A stretch of 64,000 nt of DNA from Blastococcus capsensis. Its GTDB lineage: Bacteria > Actinomycetota > Actinomycetes > Mycobacteriales > Geodermatophilaceae. Below are positions 41,025-49,126 of this stretch, one piece after another. The stretch covers positions 124,001 to 188,000 of the forward strand of contig NZ_JASNNW010000011.1 of assembly GCF_030165005.1 (NCBI RefSeq). Direction: 5' to 3'. The notes below the pieces were generated by a model that ran no database searches, was not told where the DNA came from, and worked only from the letters and a program-made list of their open reading frames with translations. The first letter of the stretch is position 1; every line of letters begins with the position of its first letter. The position numbers were made by a program, and so were the translations under genes.

Positions 41025-41542
41025 GGGGCCACTCCTCAGCACGTACTGCCGCGGCTGGGAAGTGCCGCGGACAGGGCAGACGCTAGGGGCCTCCGGACTC
41101 CTCCTCGGCAGTTCCGGACCCGCCGCTGACCGCCCGTCACCGGATCGTTGTCCCAGGCCCGGCGGGCGGGCGGTGACCCGCACTCCGGCGCGCCGCCTTG
41201 TCGACATGCACCGCGCCCACCTGCGGAAACGGGGTTCCCGCGTGCCGGTCACGCCGGGGCGGCACGCCCGCCCGGCATGTCGCGGGGCTGCCCTCCGCCG
41301 AGGCGCCACGGGCCCAGGAGTGCCCTCCAGGCATAGGAAGCTATGCATGCGGTTTCGGAGCAGGATCCGTATGCATAGCTTCCTATGCCCGACCGGCCCC
41401 GGGTACGTCTCCTGGGCACGCACCTGCGGACCATCGCGTCGACCGGCTCGCTCACCCTGCCGGGGGCGACGCCATCCACCACACTCGCGGTGGAGCCGCC
41501 AGCGTCCGCCGGCCTGACGGAACCTCGAGGAATGAGGAACTC
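41025..41542. other. 518-base intergenic region with a long palindrome
   Basis: No credible gene lies between the divergent genes at 41024 (minus) and 41543 (plus). The only strong feature is the hairpin at 41331-41388, described separately. Short open frames here have atypical composition and no ribosome-binding sites. Confidence 0.6.
41331..41388. repeat. Long perfect inverted repeat
   Basis: GCATAGGAAGCTATGCAT (41331-41348) and ATGCATAGCTTCCTATGC (41371-41388) are perfect 18-base inverted arms. Four more pairs (GCGG/CCGT with one G·T) extend the stem to 22, leaving a loop of about 14 bases. The arms are far less GC-rich than the surroundings and are themselves partly palindromic (GCATA…TATGC). 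It lies between divergent genes, so it is not a simple terminator. Confidence 0.85.
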
Positions 41543-41752
41543 ATGACACTGCAACCGTCGACCCCCGGCACCACCGGACGCCGTCCCGCCCGTCTCCGCG
41601 CCACGCTGGTCGGCCTGTTGGCGGTGCTGAGCTGGCTGCTCGCCGGATGCGGCGACCCTGACGACGACGATGGCGGCGGCGGTTACGTGGCGCAGGGATC
41701 GGTCGACGCGGAGGGCGTGGGATTCGAACCCACGATGGGTTTGACCCCATAG
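41543..41752 (+). CDS. Small putative lipoprotein ORF ending antisense inside tRNA-Ser
   Basis: A 69-residue ORF: a basic N-terminus (GRRPARLRATL), a hydrophobic stretch and the lipobox VLSWLLAGC, then DPDDDDGGGGYVAQ. GAGG stands five bases before ATG 41543. The last 15 residues (…GVGFEPTMGLTP) are the translation of the tRNA-Ser gene on the opposite strand, a well-known artefact motif. The N-terminal signal looks real, but the gene has either lost its 3' part or ends by chance in the tRNA. Confidence 0.5.
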   Translation: MTLQPSTPGTTGRRPARLRATLVGLLAVLSWLLAGCGDPDDDDGGGGYVAQGSVDAEGVGFEPTMGLTP

Positions 41753-41795
41753 CGGTTTTCAAGACCGCCGCCATCGGCCACTAGGCGAGCCCTCC
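41709..41795 (-). tRNA. tRNA-Ser (anticodon UGA)
   Basis: Read on the minus strand, GGAGGGC (41795-41789) pairs with GCCCTCC (41716-41710) to form the acceptor stem, with discriminator G. The anticodon stem GCGGT/ACCGC encloses CTTGAAA, placing TGA at positions 34-36. A long variable arm follows (TATGGGGTCAAACCCAT), diagnostic of serine, and the T-arm CGTGGGTTCGAATCCCACG is complete. CCA is not encoded. It reads UCA codons. It is not the selenocysteine tRNA: the acceptor stem has 7, not 8, pairs. Confidence 0.96.
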
Positions 41796-41905
41796 TGGCG
41801 TCGTCGAGGCTAGTGCGTCGCCGGGCGCCGGGCGCGAGGGGCGTCGTCCCGGACGTCGCCGCACCCGATGCCGGCGAGCGGGAGGCGGAGGGCCAGCATG
41901 GAGCC

Positions 41906-43126
41906 ATGGCACCGGGCACCGAGGCGCACCAGGTTCCGGGCACCCGTCGCTCAGGGTGGGTACTGGCGCTCCCGGCCGTCGCACTCGTGCTCGTGGCGCT
42001 GTGCCTGCGCGCCCCGTTCGCCGCCGTCGGCCCGCTGCTCGGGGAGCTCGGCGAGGAGCTGTCGCTCTCCACCGGCGCGCTCGCCGTCGTCACCGCCCTG
42101 CCGCTGGTGTGCTTCGGGCTGGTCTCCCCGTTCGCGCCGGCGCTGGCGACCCGCTTCGGTCTGCACCGTGCGGTGCTCCTCGGCGTCATCGCCATCGCCG
42201 TCGGCGTGGCCCTGCGCCTGGCCGGCGCTCCCGGGCTCTACGTCGGCACCGTGGTGCTCACCGGCGGCATCGCCGTCGGCAACGTGCTCCTGCCCGCGGC
42301 CGCCCGCGCGGAGTACGGCAACCGGAGCGCGCTCGTCCTCGGCATGATCGTCGCCTCGATGGCGGCCTCGGCCAGCATCGGTGCCGGCCTCGCCCAGCCG
42401 CTGGCCGATGCCGCCGGCAGCGCGCTCACCGGCCTGGCGCTCTGGGGCGCGCTGGTGCTCGCGGCGCTCGTCGCCATGGCGGCGCTCACCCGCGCGCGGC
42501 GCGACGTACCGCGGCCGGCGGCCGCACCGCAGGGTGCCCGCACGGCCGTGCTGCGCGACCGCGTGGCGCTCGCCGTCACCCTGTTCTTCGGGTTCCAGTC
42601 GCTGACCTTCTACTCGATGCTGACCTGGCTGGCCGACATCCTGGAGGCCGAGGCCGGGATCTCCCCCGTCGCCGCGGGCGGCATCCTGGCGCTGGCGGTC
42701 GCGCTGGGCCTCCCGGCGTCCCTCCTGGTCCCGCCGCTCGCCGCCCGCCGGCCCGGCCAGGGCGGCTGGGTGCTCGCCGGCTGCCTGCCGGTCCTCGCCG
42801 GACTGCTCGGGCTGCTCCTCGCCCCCGCGGTCGCTCCGCTGCTGTGGGCGCTGCTCTACGGGATCGGCACCGGCACGGCGTTCCCGCTGGCCATGGCGCT
42901 GATCCTGCAGCGCACCCGGGACGTCGGCCAGACCGGCCGGCTGTCGGCGTCCGCGCAGAGCCTGGGGTACCTGCTGGCCGCGAGCGGACCGCTCGCCCTC
43001 GGCCTGCTGCACGAGGCCACCGGCGGCTGGGCGGCCGGTCTCGTGCTGCTGCTGGGAGTCGTCACCGCGCAGCTCGCCGTCGGGTTGGCCGCCGCCCGCC
43101 CCCGGCTGGTGGGCGACGCGGTCTGA
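41906..43126 (+). CDS. MFS transporter, CynX/NimT type
   Basis: A 406-residue major-facilitator protein with about 12 helices. The first helix region reads LALPAVALVLVALCLRAPFA and AVGPLLGELGEELSLSTGAL, matching the CynX/NimT (cyanate/2-nitroimidazole transporter-like) group, whose N-terminus contains 'NLRP…VGPLL..I…L'. FGFQSLTFYSMLTWLADILE is also a family signature. The substrate is unknown; drug or small-anion export is typical. ATG 41906 is given; the 5' region to the tRNA gene is only about 110 bases. Confidence 0.88.
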   Translation: MAPGTEAHQVPGTRRSGWVLALPAVALVLVALCLRAPFAAVGPLLGELGEELSLSTGALAVVTALPLVCFGLVSPFAPALATRFGLHRAVLLGVIAIAVGVALRLAGAPGLYVGTVVLTGGIAVGNVLLPAAARAEYGNRSALVLGMIVASMAASASIGAGLAQPLADAAGSALTGLALWGALVLAALVAMAALTRARRDVPRPAAAPQGARTAVLRDRVALAVTLFFGFQSLTFYSMLTWLADILEAEAGISPVAAGGILALAVALGLPASLLVPPLAARRPGQGGWVLAGCLPVLAGLLGLLLAPAVAPLLWALLYGIGTGTAFPLAMALILQRTRDVGQTGRLSASAQSLGYLLAASGPLALGLLHEATGGWAAGLVLLLGVVTAQLAVGLAAARPRLVGDAV

Positions 43127-43142
43127 GCCGCCCCGACCCTGG

Positions 43143-43205
43143 GTTGATCATCGGCAGGTGGCAGCCGCCGCCGGCGTGGCGACCAGCCATCTGCCGATGA
43201 TCAAC
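43143..43205. terminator. Long inverted repeat, family B copy 1
   Basis: GTTGATCATCGGCAGGTGG (43143-43161) and CCATCTGCCGATGATCAAC (43187-43205) form 19-base arms with one mismatch, between the convergent MFS and ABC-ATPase genes. The right arm contains the TGA stop of the minus-strand gene (43201-43203). A second copy at 50326 has the same relation to its neighbour. Confidence 0.8.
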
Positions 43206-44247
43206 GGGAGGAAGGCTCGGCGGTGACGCCCTCCGGGGTCTTCGTCACCGGGGTGCCGACGACGCCGTGCAGGTGGCACGCCGCCAGCTGGCCGGGCGCC
43301 CCGGCCGGCTGGAGCGCCGGGTCGACGTCGTCGCACGGCTCGAACACGTACGGGCAGCGGGTGCGGAACCGGCAGCCGCTGGGCACCGCCGACGGCGAGG
43401 GAACGTCGCCGGTGAGCACGATCCGCCGGCGGGCCCGCTCCTGTGCCGGGTGCGGCACAGGCACCGCCGAGAGCAGCGCCTGCGTGTAGGGCATCTGCGG
43501 ATCGCTCCCCACGGCCGCGGCGGGCCCGATCTCCACCACCCGGCCCAGGTACATGACCGCGATCCGGTCGGAGATGTGCCGGACGGCGGACAGGTCGTGC
43601 GAGATGAACAGCAGCGTGAGCCCGAGCTGCCGCTGCAGCCGGCGCAAGAGGTTGAGCACCTGGGCCTGGACGCTGACGTCGAGAGAGGCGATCGCCTCGT
43701 CGCAGACCAGGAGGTCCGGCTCCCCCGCGAGCGCACGGGCGAGGCCGACCCGCTGCCGCTGCCCGCCGGAGAACTCGTGCGGATAGCGGCCGGCCACCGC
43801 GGGGTCCAGCCCCACCAGCTCCAGCAGCTCGCCCACCCGGCCCGCCCGCTCCCGCTTGCCCGACCGCAGCCCGTGCACCTCCAGGGGCTCGCTGACCGTC
43901 TGCGCCACGGTGCGCCGCGGGTCGAGCGAGGCGAACGGGTCCTGGAACACCATCCCGGCCCGGCGGCGCATCTCCTTGAGGCCACGGCGGTCCAGCGAGG
44001 TGACGTCGGTGCCGTCGAAGGTCACCGTGCCGCCGGTGGGCGGGACCAGCCGCAGCAGCGCGTTGCCCAGCGTGGACTTCCCGCAGCCGGATTCCCCCAC
44101 CAGGCCGAGGGTCTCCCCGCGCAGGATGTCGAGGTCCACGCCGTCGACCGCCCGCAGCAGGCCGCCGGCCCTGCCGCGCAGCCCTCCGCCACCGACGGGG
44201 AAGTGCACCTCGAGCCCACGCGCGGAGACCAGGACGTCGTCGGTCAT
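43201..44247 (-). CDS. Oligopeptide/dipeptide ABC transporter ATPase (OppF/DppF type)
   Basis: A 348-residue ATPase. Walker [22 protein letters not shown]-loop [16 protein letters not shown], signature [16 protein letters not shown], Walker [21 protein letters not shown] and H-loop [20 protein letters not shown] are complete. The C-terminal oligopeptide-transporter region has [20 protein letters not shown], with the cysteines that bind an iron-sulfur cluster in this family. It pairs with the ATPase encoded directly upstream (ATGA overlap at 44244-44247) to power peptide import. Confidence 0.95.
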   Translation of the reverse strand: MTDDVLVSARGLEVHFPVGGGGLRGRAGGLLRAVDGVDLDILRGETLGLVGESGCGKSTLGNALLRLVPPTGGTVTFDGTDVTSLDRRGLKEMRRRAGMVFQDPFASLDPRRTVAQTVSEPLEVHGLRSGKRERAGRVGELLELVGLDPAVAGRYPHEFSGGQRQRVGLARALAGEPDLLVCDEAIASLDVSVQAQVLNLLRRLQRQLGLTLLFISHDLSAVRHISDRIAVMYLGRVVEIGPAAAVGSDPQMPYTQALLSAVPVPHPAQERARRRIVLTGDVPSPSAVPSGCRFRTRCPYVFEPCDDVDPALQPAGAPGQLAACHLHGVVGTPVTKTPEGVTAEPSSR

Positions 44248-45392
44248 CGCGCGCCTCCCGAGGGACTTCCCGTACCGGAGGTCCCCGCCACGGCCGGGCT
44301 CCCGGTACCGGAGGTCCCCTCGGCGCACCAGGTCGCCGCCCGGTGCGGCAGGTGGGCGCGGTCGCCCTCGTGCGCGCCGGACGGGGTCGCGCCAGACACG
44401 GTCGTGCCGGACGCGGTCGCACCGGCGCCAGCCGCGGCCCGGGAGACGATCGCCAGCGGCGGCTGCTCGTCCTCGCAGCGCGGGTCCGAGCGCACCGGGC
44501 AGCGCGGCCAGAACACGCACCCCGGCGGCAGGTCGGTGGGCGGCGGCGGCAGCCCGGGCACCGCGGTGAGCTCGGGCACCTCGCCGTCGGGCCCCACCGG
44601 CGCGGCGAGGTCGGGCAACGAGCCGAGCAGGCCGCGGGTGTACGGGTGCGCCGGCCGCTCCAGGACGTCGTCGACGGTGCCGTCCTCCACGCACCGGCCG
44701 CCGTACATGACCAGCACCCGGTCGGCGATCCCGGCGACCACCCCGAGGTCGTGGGTGATCCAGATGACGCCGGTGCCGTGCTCGTCCTGAAGCTTCTCGA
44801 CCAGGTCGATGATCTGCGCCTGCACCGTCACGTCCAGCGCCGTGGTGGCCTCGTCGGCGATGAGCAGCGACGGCGAGTTCGACAGCGCGATCGCGATGAC
44901 GACCCGCTGGCGCATGCCGCCTGAGAGCTCGTGCGGATAGCGGTCCAGGGCGCGGTCGGGATCGGGCAGCCCCACCTCGCGCAGCAGGTCGGCCGCCCGG
45001 GCGCGGGCGGCGGGCTTGGAGACGTCGCCGTGCGCGCGGATGCCCTCGACCAGCTGCCGGCCAATGGTGAGCACCGGGTTCAGCGAGGTCATCGGGTCCT
45101 GGAAGACCATGCCGGCGCCCGGGCCGCGCACTTCCCGCAGCCGGTCGGGCGACATGGCCAGCAGGTCCTCGCCCTGCAGCCGCGCCGTCCCGGTGACGGT
45201 CGCGACGCGCGCCGGCAGCAGGCCCAGCAGCGCGAGCACCGACACGCTCTTGCCGCTGCCGGACTCCCCGACGACGGCGACGGTCTCCCCCGCGCCCACG
45301 GTGTAGCTCAGCCCGTTGACGACGTCGGCCGGCCCGCGCGGGGTGCGCAGCCGCACCCGCAGGTCCTCGACCGCCAGCACCGGCTGATTCAC
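44244..45392 (-). CDS. Oligopeptide/dipeptide ABC transporter ATPase (OppD/DppD type)
   Basis: A 382-residue ATPase with Walker [81 protein letters not shown] and [20 protein letters not shown]. The cysteine-containing [20 protein letters not shown] block follows. After it the C-terminus carries an unusual extension with a repeated GTSGTGSP, encoded by two copies of an intergenic-type hairpin sequence (44262-44319). GTG 45392 is the chosen start. Confidence 0.94.
   Translation of the reverse strand: MNQPVLAVEDLRVRLRTPRGPADVVNGLSYTVGAGETVAVVGESGSGKSVSVLALLGLLPARVATVTGTARLQGEDLLAMSPDRLREVRGPGAGMVFQDPMTSLNPVLTIGRQLVEGIRAHGDVSKPAARARAADLLREVGLPDPDRALDRYPHELSGGMRQRVVIAIALSNSPSLLIADEATTALDVTVQAQIIDLVEKLQDEHGTGVIWITHDLGVVAGIADRVLVMYGGRCVEDGTVDDVLERPAHPYTRGLLGSLPDLAAPVGPDGEVPELTAVPGLPPPPTDLPPGCVFWPRCPVRSDPRCEDEQPPLAIVSRAAAGAGATASGTTVSGATPSGAHEGDRAHLPHRAATWCAEGTSGTGSPAVAGTSGTGSPSGGAR
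44262..44319 (-). repeat. Two family C hairpin units inside the oppD 3' end
   Basis: GGGACTTCC-CGTACC-GGAGGTCCC (44262-44284) and a second unit around CCCGGTACCGGAGGTCCC (to 44319) resemble the GGGAC…GTACC…GTCCC hairpins found after menB and the LOG gene. Here they lie within the reading frame and encode the repeated GTSGTGSP, so the repeat appears to have been absorbed into the coding region. Confidence 0.6.
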
Positions 45393-45466
45393 CGGCTCGC
45401 TCCCGCGGGGCGCTCCGCTCCTCGCTCGTTCCTCGCTGCGATGCTCACGCCCCTGTCCGCTCGCTG

Positions 45467-46465
45467 TCACTTCCCGCCCCCGGCCATCAGCGTCCGCTGC
45501 CGCGGGTCCAGCGCGTCCCGCAACCCGTCGCCGAGCAGGTTGAAGCAGAGCACGGTCAGGAAGATCGCCATCCCGGGGAAGAAGGCCAGCCACCAGGCCA
45601 GCTCGATGTAGCCGCGCCCCTCGGCCAGCATCAGCCCCCACGACGGGTTCGGTGGCTGGGTGCCGAGGCCGAGGAACGACAGCGCCGCCTCGGCGAGCAC
45701 CGCGAAGGCCAGGCTGATGGAGGTCTGCACGATGATCGGCGGCGCGGCGTTCGGGAGGATGTGCCGGGTCAGGAGCCGCCAGTCCGAGGCCCCCACCGAC
45801 CGGGACGCCCGCACGTACACCTCCTCGCGCACGCCGAGCACGCTGGCGCGGGTGACCCGGGCGAAGATCGGCGTGTAGACGATGCCGATCGCCAGCGCGG
45901 TGTTGCCCGACCCCGGTCCGCGCACCGCCAGCACGGCGATCGCCAGCAGCACCGCGGGGAAGGCGAACAGCATGTCCATGAACCGCATGAGGACGTCGTC
46001 CACCCACTTGCCGTAGTAGCCGGCGAGCAGGCCGATCAAGGTGCCGGCGACCAGCGCGAAGCCGACGGCGAAGAAGCCGACCTTGAGCGACACCGAGGCG
46101 CCGAGGATGACCCGGCTGAGGATGTCGCGGCCGAGGTCGTCGGTGCCGAAGGGGTGCGCCCAGCTGGGCGACTGCAGCCGCTCGTCCACCGAGATGTCGT
46201 TGGCGCCCTCGGAGGCGAACGTGTCGTCGAAGACCGCCACGATCACGATGAACAGCAGCACCAGCGAGGCGATCGCCGCCGTCGGGTTGTGCGCCAGCAG
46301 GCTGAGCGTCTCCCGCCACCGGGGGCGGGCCGGGCGCAGCGACGGCGGCCCGGACTGCGTCTCCCGCTGCGGCGATCCGCCGGGAGGCTCCTCCGGCGTC
46401 TCCGGTCGGCGTGCGTCGTCCGGCTCCTGGTAGGGCGGGGGCCCGGGTGTCGGCTGGATGCTCAT
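45467..46465 (-). CDS. Oligopeptide ABC transporter permease (OppC/DppC type)
   Basis: A 332-residue permease. A proline-rich cytoplasmic N-terminus precedes the first helix (NPTAAIASLVLLFIVIVAVF). HPFGTDDLGRDILSRVILGA is the OppC-specific segment. The EAA loop is EVYVRASRSVGASDWRLLTR-HILPNAAPPI, and LSFLGLGTQPPNPSWGLML is the typical C-terminal motif. About six helices are visible. It pairs with the OppB-type permease encoded upstream. Confidence 0.94.
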   Translation of the reverse strand: MSIQPTPGPPPYQEPDDARRPETPEEPPGGSPQRETQSGPPSLRPARPRWRETLSLLAHNPTAAIASLVLLFIVIVAVFDDTFASEGANDISVDERLQSPSWAHPFGTDDLGRDILSRVILGASVSLKVGFFAVGFALVAGTLIGLLAGYYGKWVDDVLMRFMDMLFAFPAVLLAIAVLAVRGPGSGNTALAIGIVYTPIFARVTRASVLGVREEVYVRASRSVGASDWRLLTRHILPNAAPPIIVQTSISLAFAVLAEAALSFLGLGTQPPNPSWGLMLAEGRGYIELAWWLAFFPGMAIFLTVLCFNLLGDGLRDALDPRQRTLMAGGGK

Positions 46466-46487
46466 GGCAGCAGGACTCGGCTGGATG

Positions 46488-47429
46488 TCATCGCCTGATC
46501 CGCGGGTCGATGGCGGTGTAGAGCAGGTCGACGATCAGATTGATCACCAGGAACACCACCGCGAACAGCAGGATCGCCCCCTGCAGGACCGGGTAGTCGC
46601 GGGCCTCCACCGCCTGGAGCGCCAGCTGCCCGAGGCCCGGCCAGGAGAAGACGATCTCCACGACGACGACGCCGGACAGCAGGTAGGCCAGCTGCACACC
46701 GGTCACGGTGACCAGCGGCAGCAGCGCGTTGCGCAGCACGTGCCAGGTGAACACCTGCCGGGTGCCCAGCCCCTTCGCCTGTGCCGTCCGGACGTGGTCC
46801 GAGCCCAGCGCCTCCAGCATGCTGGAGCGCACGAACCGGGTGATCACCGAACCGGACACCACACCGGTGACCAGCGCCGGCATGAGCAGCCGCTGGAGCC
46901 ACGCGCCGGGGTCCTCGCTGATCGGCACGTACCCGCCGGAGGGCAACCAGCCCAGCGTCCCGGCGAAGACCAGGATGAGCACGATGCCCATCCAGAAGTC
47001 GGGCACCGAGATGCCGAACTGGCTGATCACCGTGGCCACCCGGTCGACCAGCGAGCGCGGCCTCAGCGCGGAGACCGTCCCGAGCGGGATCGCGATCAGC
47101 AGCGCCACCAGGATCGAGGCGAACGCCAGGGTCAGGGTGGCCGGCAGCCGTTCGGCGATCTGCGAGGTCACGGTCTCCCCGCTGCGGAAGCTGACCCCCA
47201 GGTCTCCGGTCAGGGCCCGGCCGAACCAGGTGAAGAACTGCTCGACCAGCGGCTGGTCGAGCCCCGACCGCTCGCGGAGGGCGTCGTAGGTCTCCTGGGA
47301 GAACCGCGTGCCCAGGGCGAGCCGCACCGGATCGCCCGGTACGAGGTGCACCAGGCCGAACACGATGACGCTCACCCCGGCGAGGACGACCAGCGACTGG
47401 CCGACCCGCCGGACCAGGTAACCGGTCAG
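46488..47429 (-). CDS. Oligopeptide ABC transporter permease (OppB/DppB type), probable CTG start
   Basis: A 313-residue permease if translation begins at CTG 47429: LTGYLVRRVGQSLVVLAGVS then VIVFGLVHLVPGDPVRLALG. This restores the complete first helix and the R-R motif of OppB proteins. No ATG, GTG or TTG occurs in frame upstream of GTG 47375, which would cut the helix in half. The CTG overlaps the stop of the binding-protein gene as CTGA, copying the ATGA/GTGA overlaps used elsewhere here. The EAA loop (VRTAQAKGLGTRQVFTWHVL) and GVVVVEIVFSWPGLGQLALQ are canonical. Confidence 0.9.
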   Translation of the reverse strand: MTGYLVRRVGQSLVVLAGVSVIVFGLVHLVPGDPVRLALGTRFSQETYDALRERSGLDQPLVEQFFTWFGRALTGDLGVSFRSGETVTSQIAERLPATLTLAFASILVALLIAIPLGTVSALRPRSLVDRVATVISQFGISVPDFWMGIVLILVFAGTLGWLPSGGYVPISEDPGAWLQRLLMPALVTGVVSGSVITRFVRSSMLEALGSDHVRTAQAKGLGTRQVFTWHVLRNALLPLVTVTGVQLAYLLSGVVVVEIVFSWPGLGQLALQAVEARDYPVLQGAILLFAVVFLVINLIVDLLYTAIDPRIRR

Positions 47430-48952
47430 GGCAGCTCCACGTCCTCGAAGTTGATCGCCCGGTCCGGCCGGATCGTGTAGCCGCTGAGCCCGGGCGCCCA
47501 GGCCTGCACGACGTTCGGGTTGTAGAGGTACAGGTACGAGACGTCGTCCACGATCATCTCGATCGCCTGGTCGTAGAGGTCCTTGCGGGTGTCGGGGTCG
47601 GTCTCGCTGGAGGCCGCCTGCAGAAGCTGGTCGACCTCCGGGTTGCTGTAGCCCTGGTAGTTGTTCACCCCGCCGGTGATGTGCTGGGAGTGGTAGTAGT
47701 CGAACGGATCCAGGTTTCCCAGCCAGCCGAGCATGAAGGCGTCGAAGTCACCCTGCGCCTGCCGGTCCAGCCAGGTCGCGAAGTCCACCGTCTGGACGTC
47801 GACGTCGATCCCGATCGGCTCGAGCTGGCTGGCGATCACCTGGGCTGCGGTCACCGTCTCGGGGAACTCGTCGGTGACCATCAGCCCCATGTCGATGGGG
47901 AGCTCGACGCCGGACTCCTCCAGCAGCTGCCGGGCCGCTTCGGCGTCGGCCTCGAACGGCGCATAGTCCGACGCGAAGAAGTTGCCCTCGGGGATGGCCG
48001 TCTGGTTGGCCTGGGCCGCACCGAAGCGGGCCGCCTCGGTGACCGCCTCCCGGTCGATCGCCGTCGCGATCGCCTGGCGGACCAGCGGGTTGTCGAACGG
48101 CGGGCGGGCGAAGTTCATCGACATGTACCAGTAGTCGACGCTCGGGATGCTCTCCAACTGGACGTCCTCGTTGCCCTGCAGGGCTTCGATCTGCTGGGGC
48201 GGCACGTTGTCGGTCCACTGCACCTCGCCGTTCTCCAGCGCGGTGAGCGCCGCGGCCGGCTCGGTGATGTAGCGGAACTCGACGCCGCCGAGCTCCGGCG
48301 CACCACCCCAGTAGTCCTCGTAGGCGGCCAGCTCGGTGCTGCTGGCGTCGGAGCTCTCCAGCGTGAACGGCCCGGTGCCCACGGCCTCGGTGGTGAGGTC
48401 GTACTCCTCCGCGGCGCCTTCGGGGATGATCGCGGTGCCCTTGAAGCCACCGATCAGCGCAGGCAGGTTCGGGGTGGGCTGGGAGAGCGTGATCTGCACC
48501 GTCTGCGGATCGACCGCCTCGACCGACTCGACGTTCTCGAACCGGTAGGCGTTCTGCAGCTCCTCGTCGATGATCCGGTTGAAGGAGTAGACGACATCGG
48601 CGGCGTCGAACTCCGTGCCGTCGTGGAAGGTGACGCCCTCGCGCAGGTTGAACGTCCAGGTGAGCCCGTCCTCGCTGATCTCCCAGTCGGTGGCCAGGCT
48701 CGGCTCCATCGTCAGGTCGTCGGGGTTCGGGACGACCAGGGTGTCGTAGACGTTCTCGAGCACCTGGAAACTGGGATAGGCACTGGTGACGTGCGGGTCG
48801 AACTGGTCGGGCTGGGCGCTGACCGCCGCCACCAGCACGTCGTCGCCGCCGCCACCGCCACCACCGGTGTCGACGCTCTCCCCACCTCCGCTGCACGCGG
48901 TGAGGCCCAGCGCTCCGACGGCGGCGAGGGACAGGAGTCGGGTCGGGCGCAC
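47426..48952 (-). CDS. Peptide ABC transporter substrate-binding lipoprotein (SBP family 5)
   Basis: A 508-residue exported lipoprotein. The signal peptide LLSLAAVGALGLTAC ends in a lipobox with Cys about residue 20, followed by a glycine-rich linker. Family-5 landmarks are QFDPHVTSAYPSFQVLENVY, LATDWEISEDGLTWTFNLRE, GVTFHDGTEFDAADVVYSFN and FDNPLVRQAIATAIDREAVT. It captures oligopeptides or related ligands for the permeases and ATPases encoded downstream. GTG 48952 has GGAGG five bases upstream. It is the first gene of the five-gene operon. Confidence 0.94.
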   Translation of the reverse strand: MRPTRLLSLAAVGALGLTACSGGGESVDTGGGGGGGDDVLVAAVSAQPDQFDPHVTSAYPSFQVLENVYDTLVVPNPDDLTMEPSLATDWEISEDGLTWTFNLREGVTFHDGTEFDAADVVYSFNRIIDEELQNAYRFENVESVEAVDPQTVQITLSQPTPNLPALIGGFKGTAIIPEGAAEEYDLTTEAVGTGPFTLESSDASSTELAAYEDYWGGAPELGGVEFRYITEPAAALTALENGEVQWTDNVPPQQIEALQGNEDVQLESIPSVDYWYMSMNFARPPFDNPLVRQAIATAIDREAVTEAARFGAAQANQTAIPEGNFFASDYAPFEADAEAARQLLEESGVELPIDMGLMVTDEFPETVTAAQVIASQLEPIGIDVDVQTVDFATWLDRQAQGDFDAFMLGWLGNLDPFDYYHSQHITGGVNNYQGYSNPEVDQLLQAASSETDPDTRKDLYDQAIEMIVDDVSYLYLYNPNVVQAWAPGLSGYTIRPDRAINFEDVELP

Positions 48953-49126
48953 GGGAACCTCCGGGGTCGGGGCAGGTCGTCCACCCCGACCTTGCTCCCG
49001 TCCTCGCAGGTTGGCGACCCGAACCGGCGTGATCGTTGCCGGTTCGAGATCCGTCGGCGAACGAGCGACGCCGGGTGACTCAGCTCACACTGGAGCCCAC
49101 CACACCGCCGTCCCGGAGAGGTCCCC

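Noticed and set aside
41709-41795. Possible selenocysteine tRNA (selC), as it has a long variable arm and the anticodon UGA
   Set aside because: The acceptor stem is 7 base pairs, the D-arm is of serine type and the anticodon TGA reads the serine codon UCA. A Sec tRNA for UAG would need CUA and an 8-base-pair acceptor stem.
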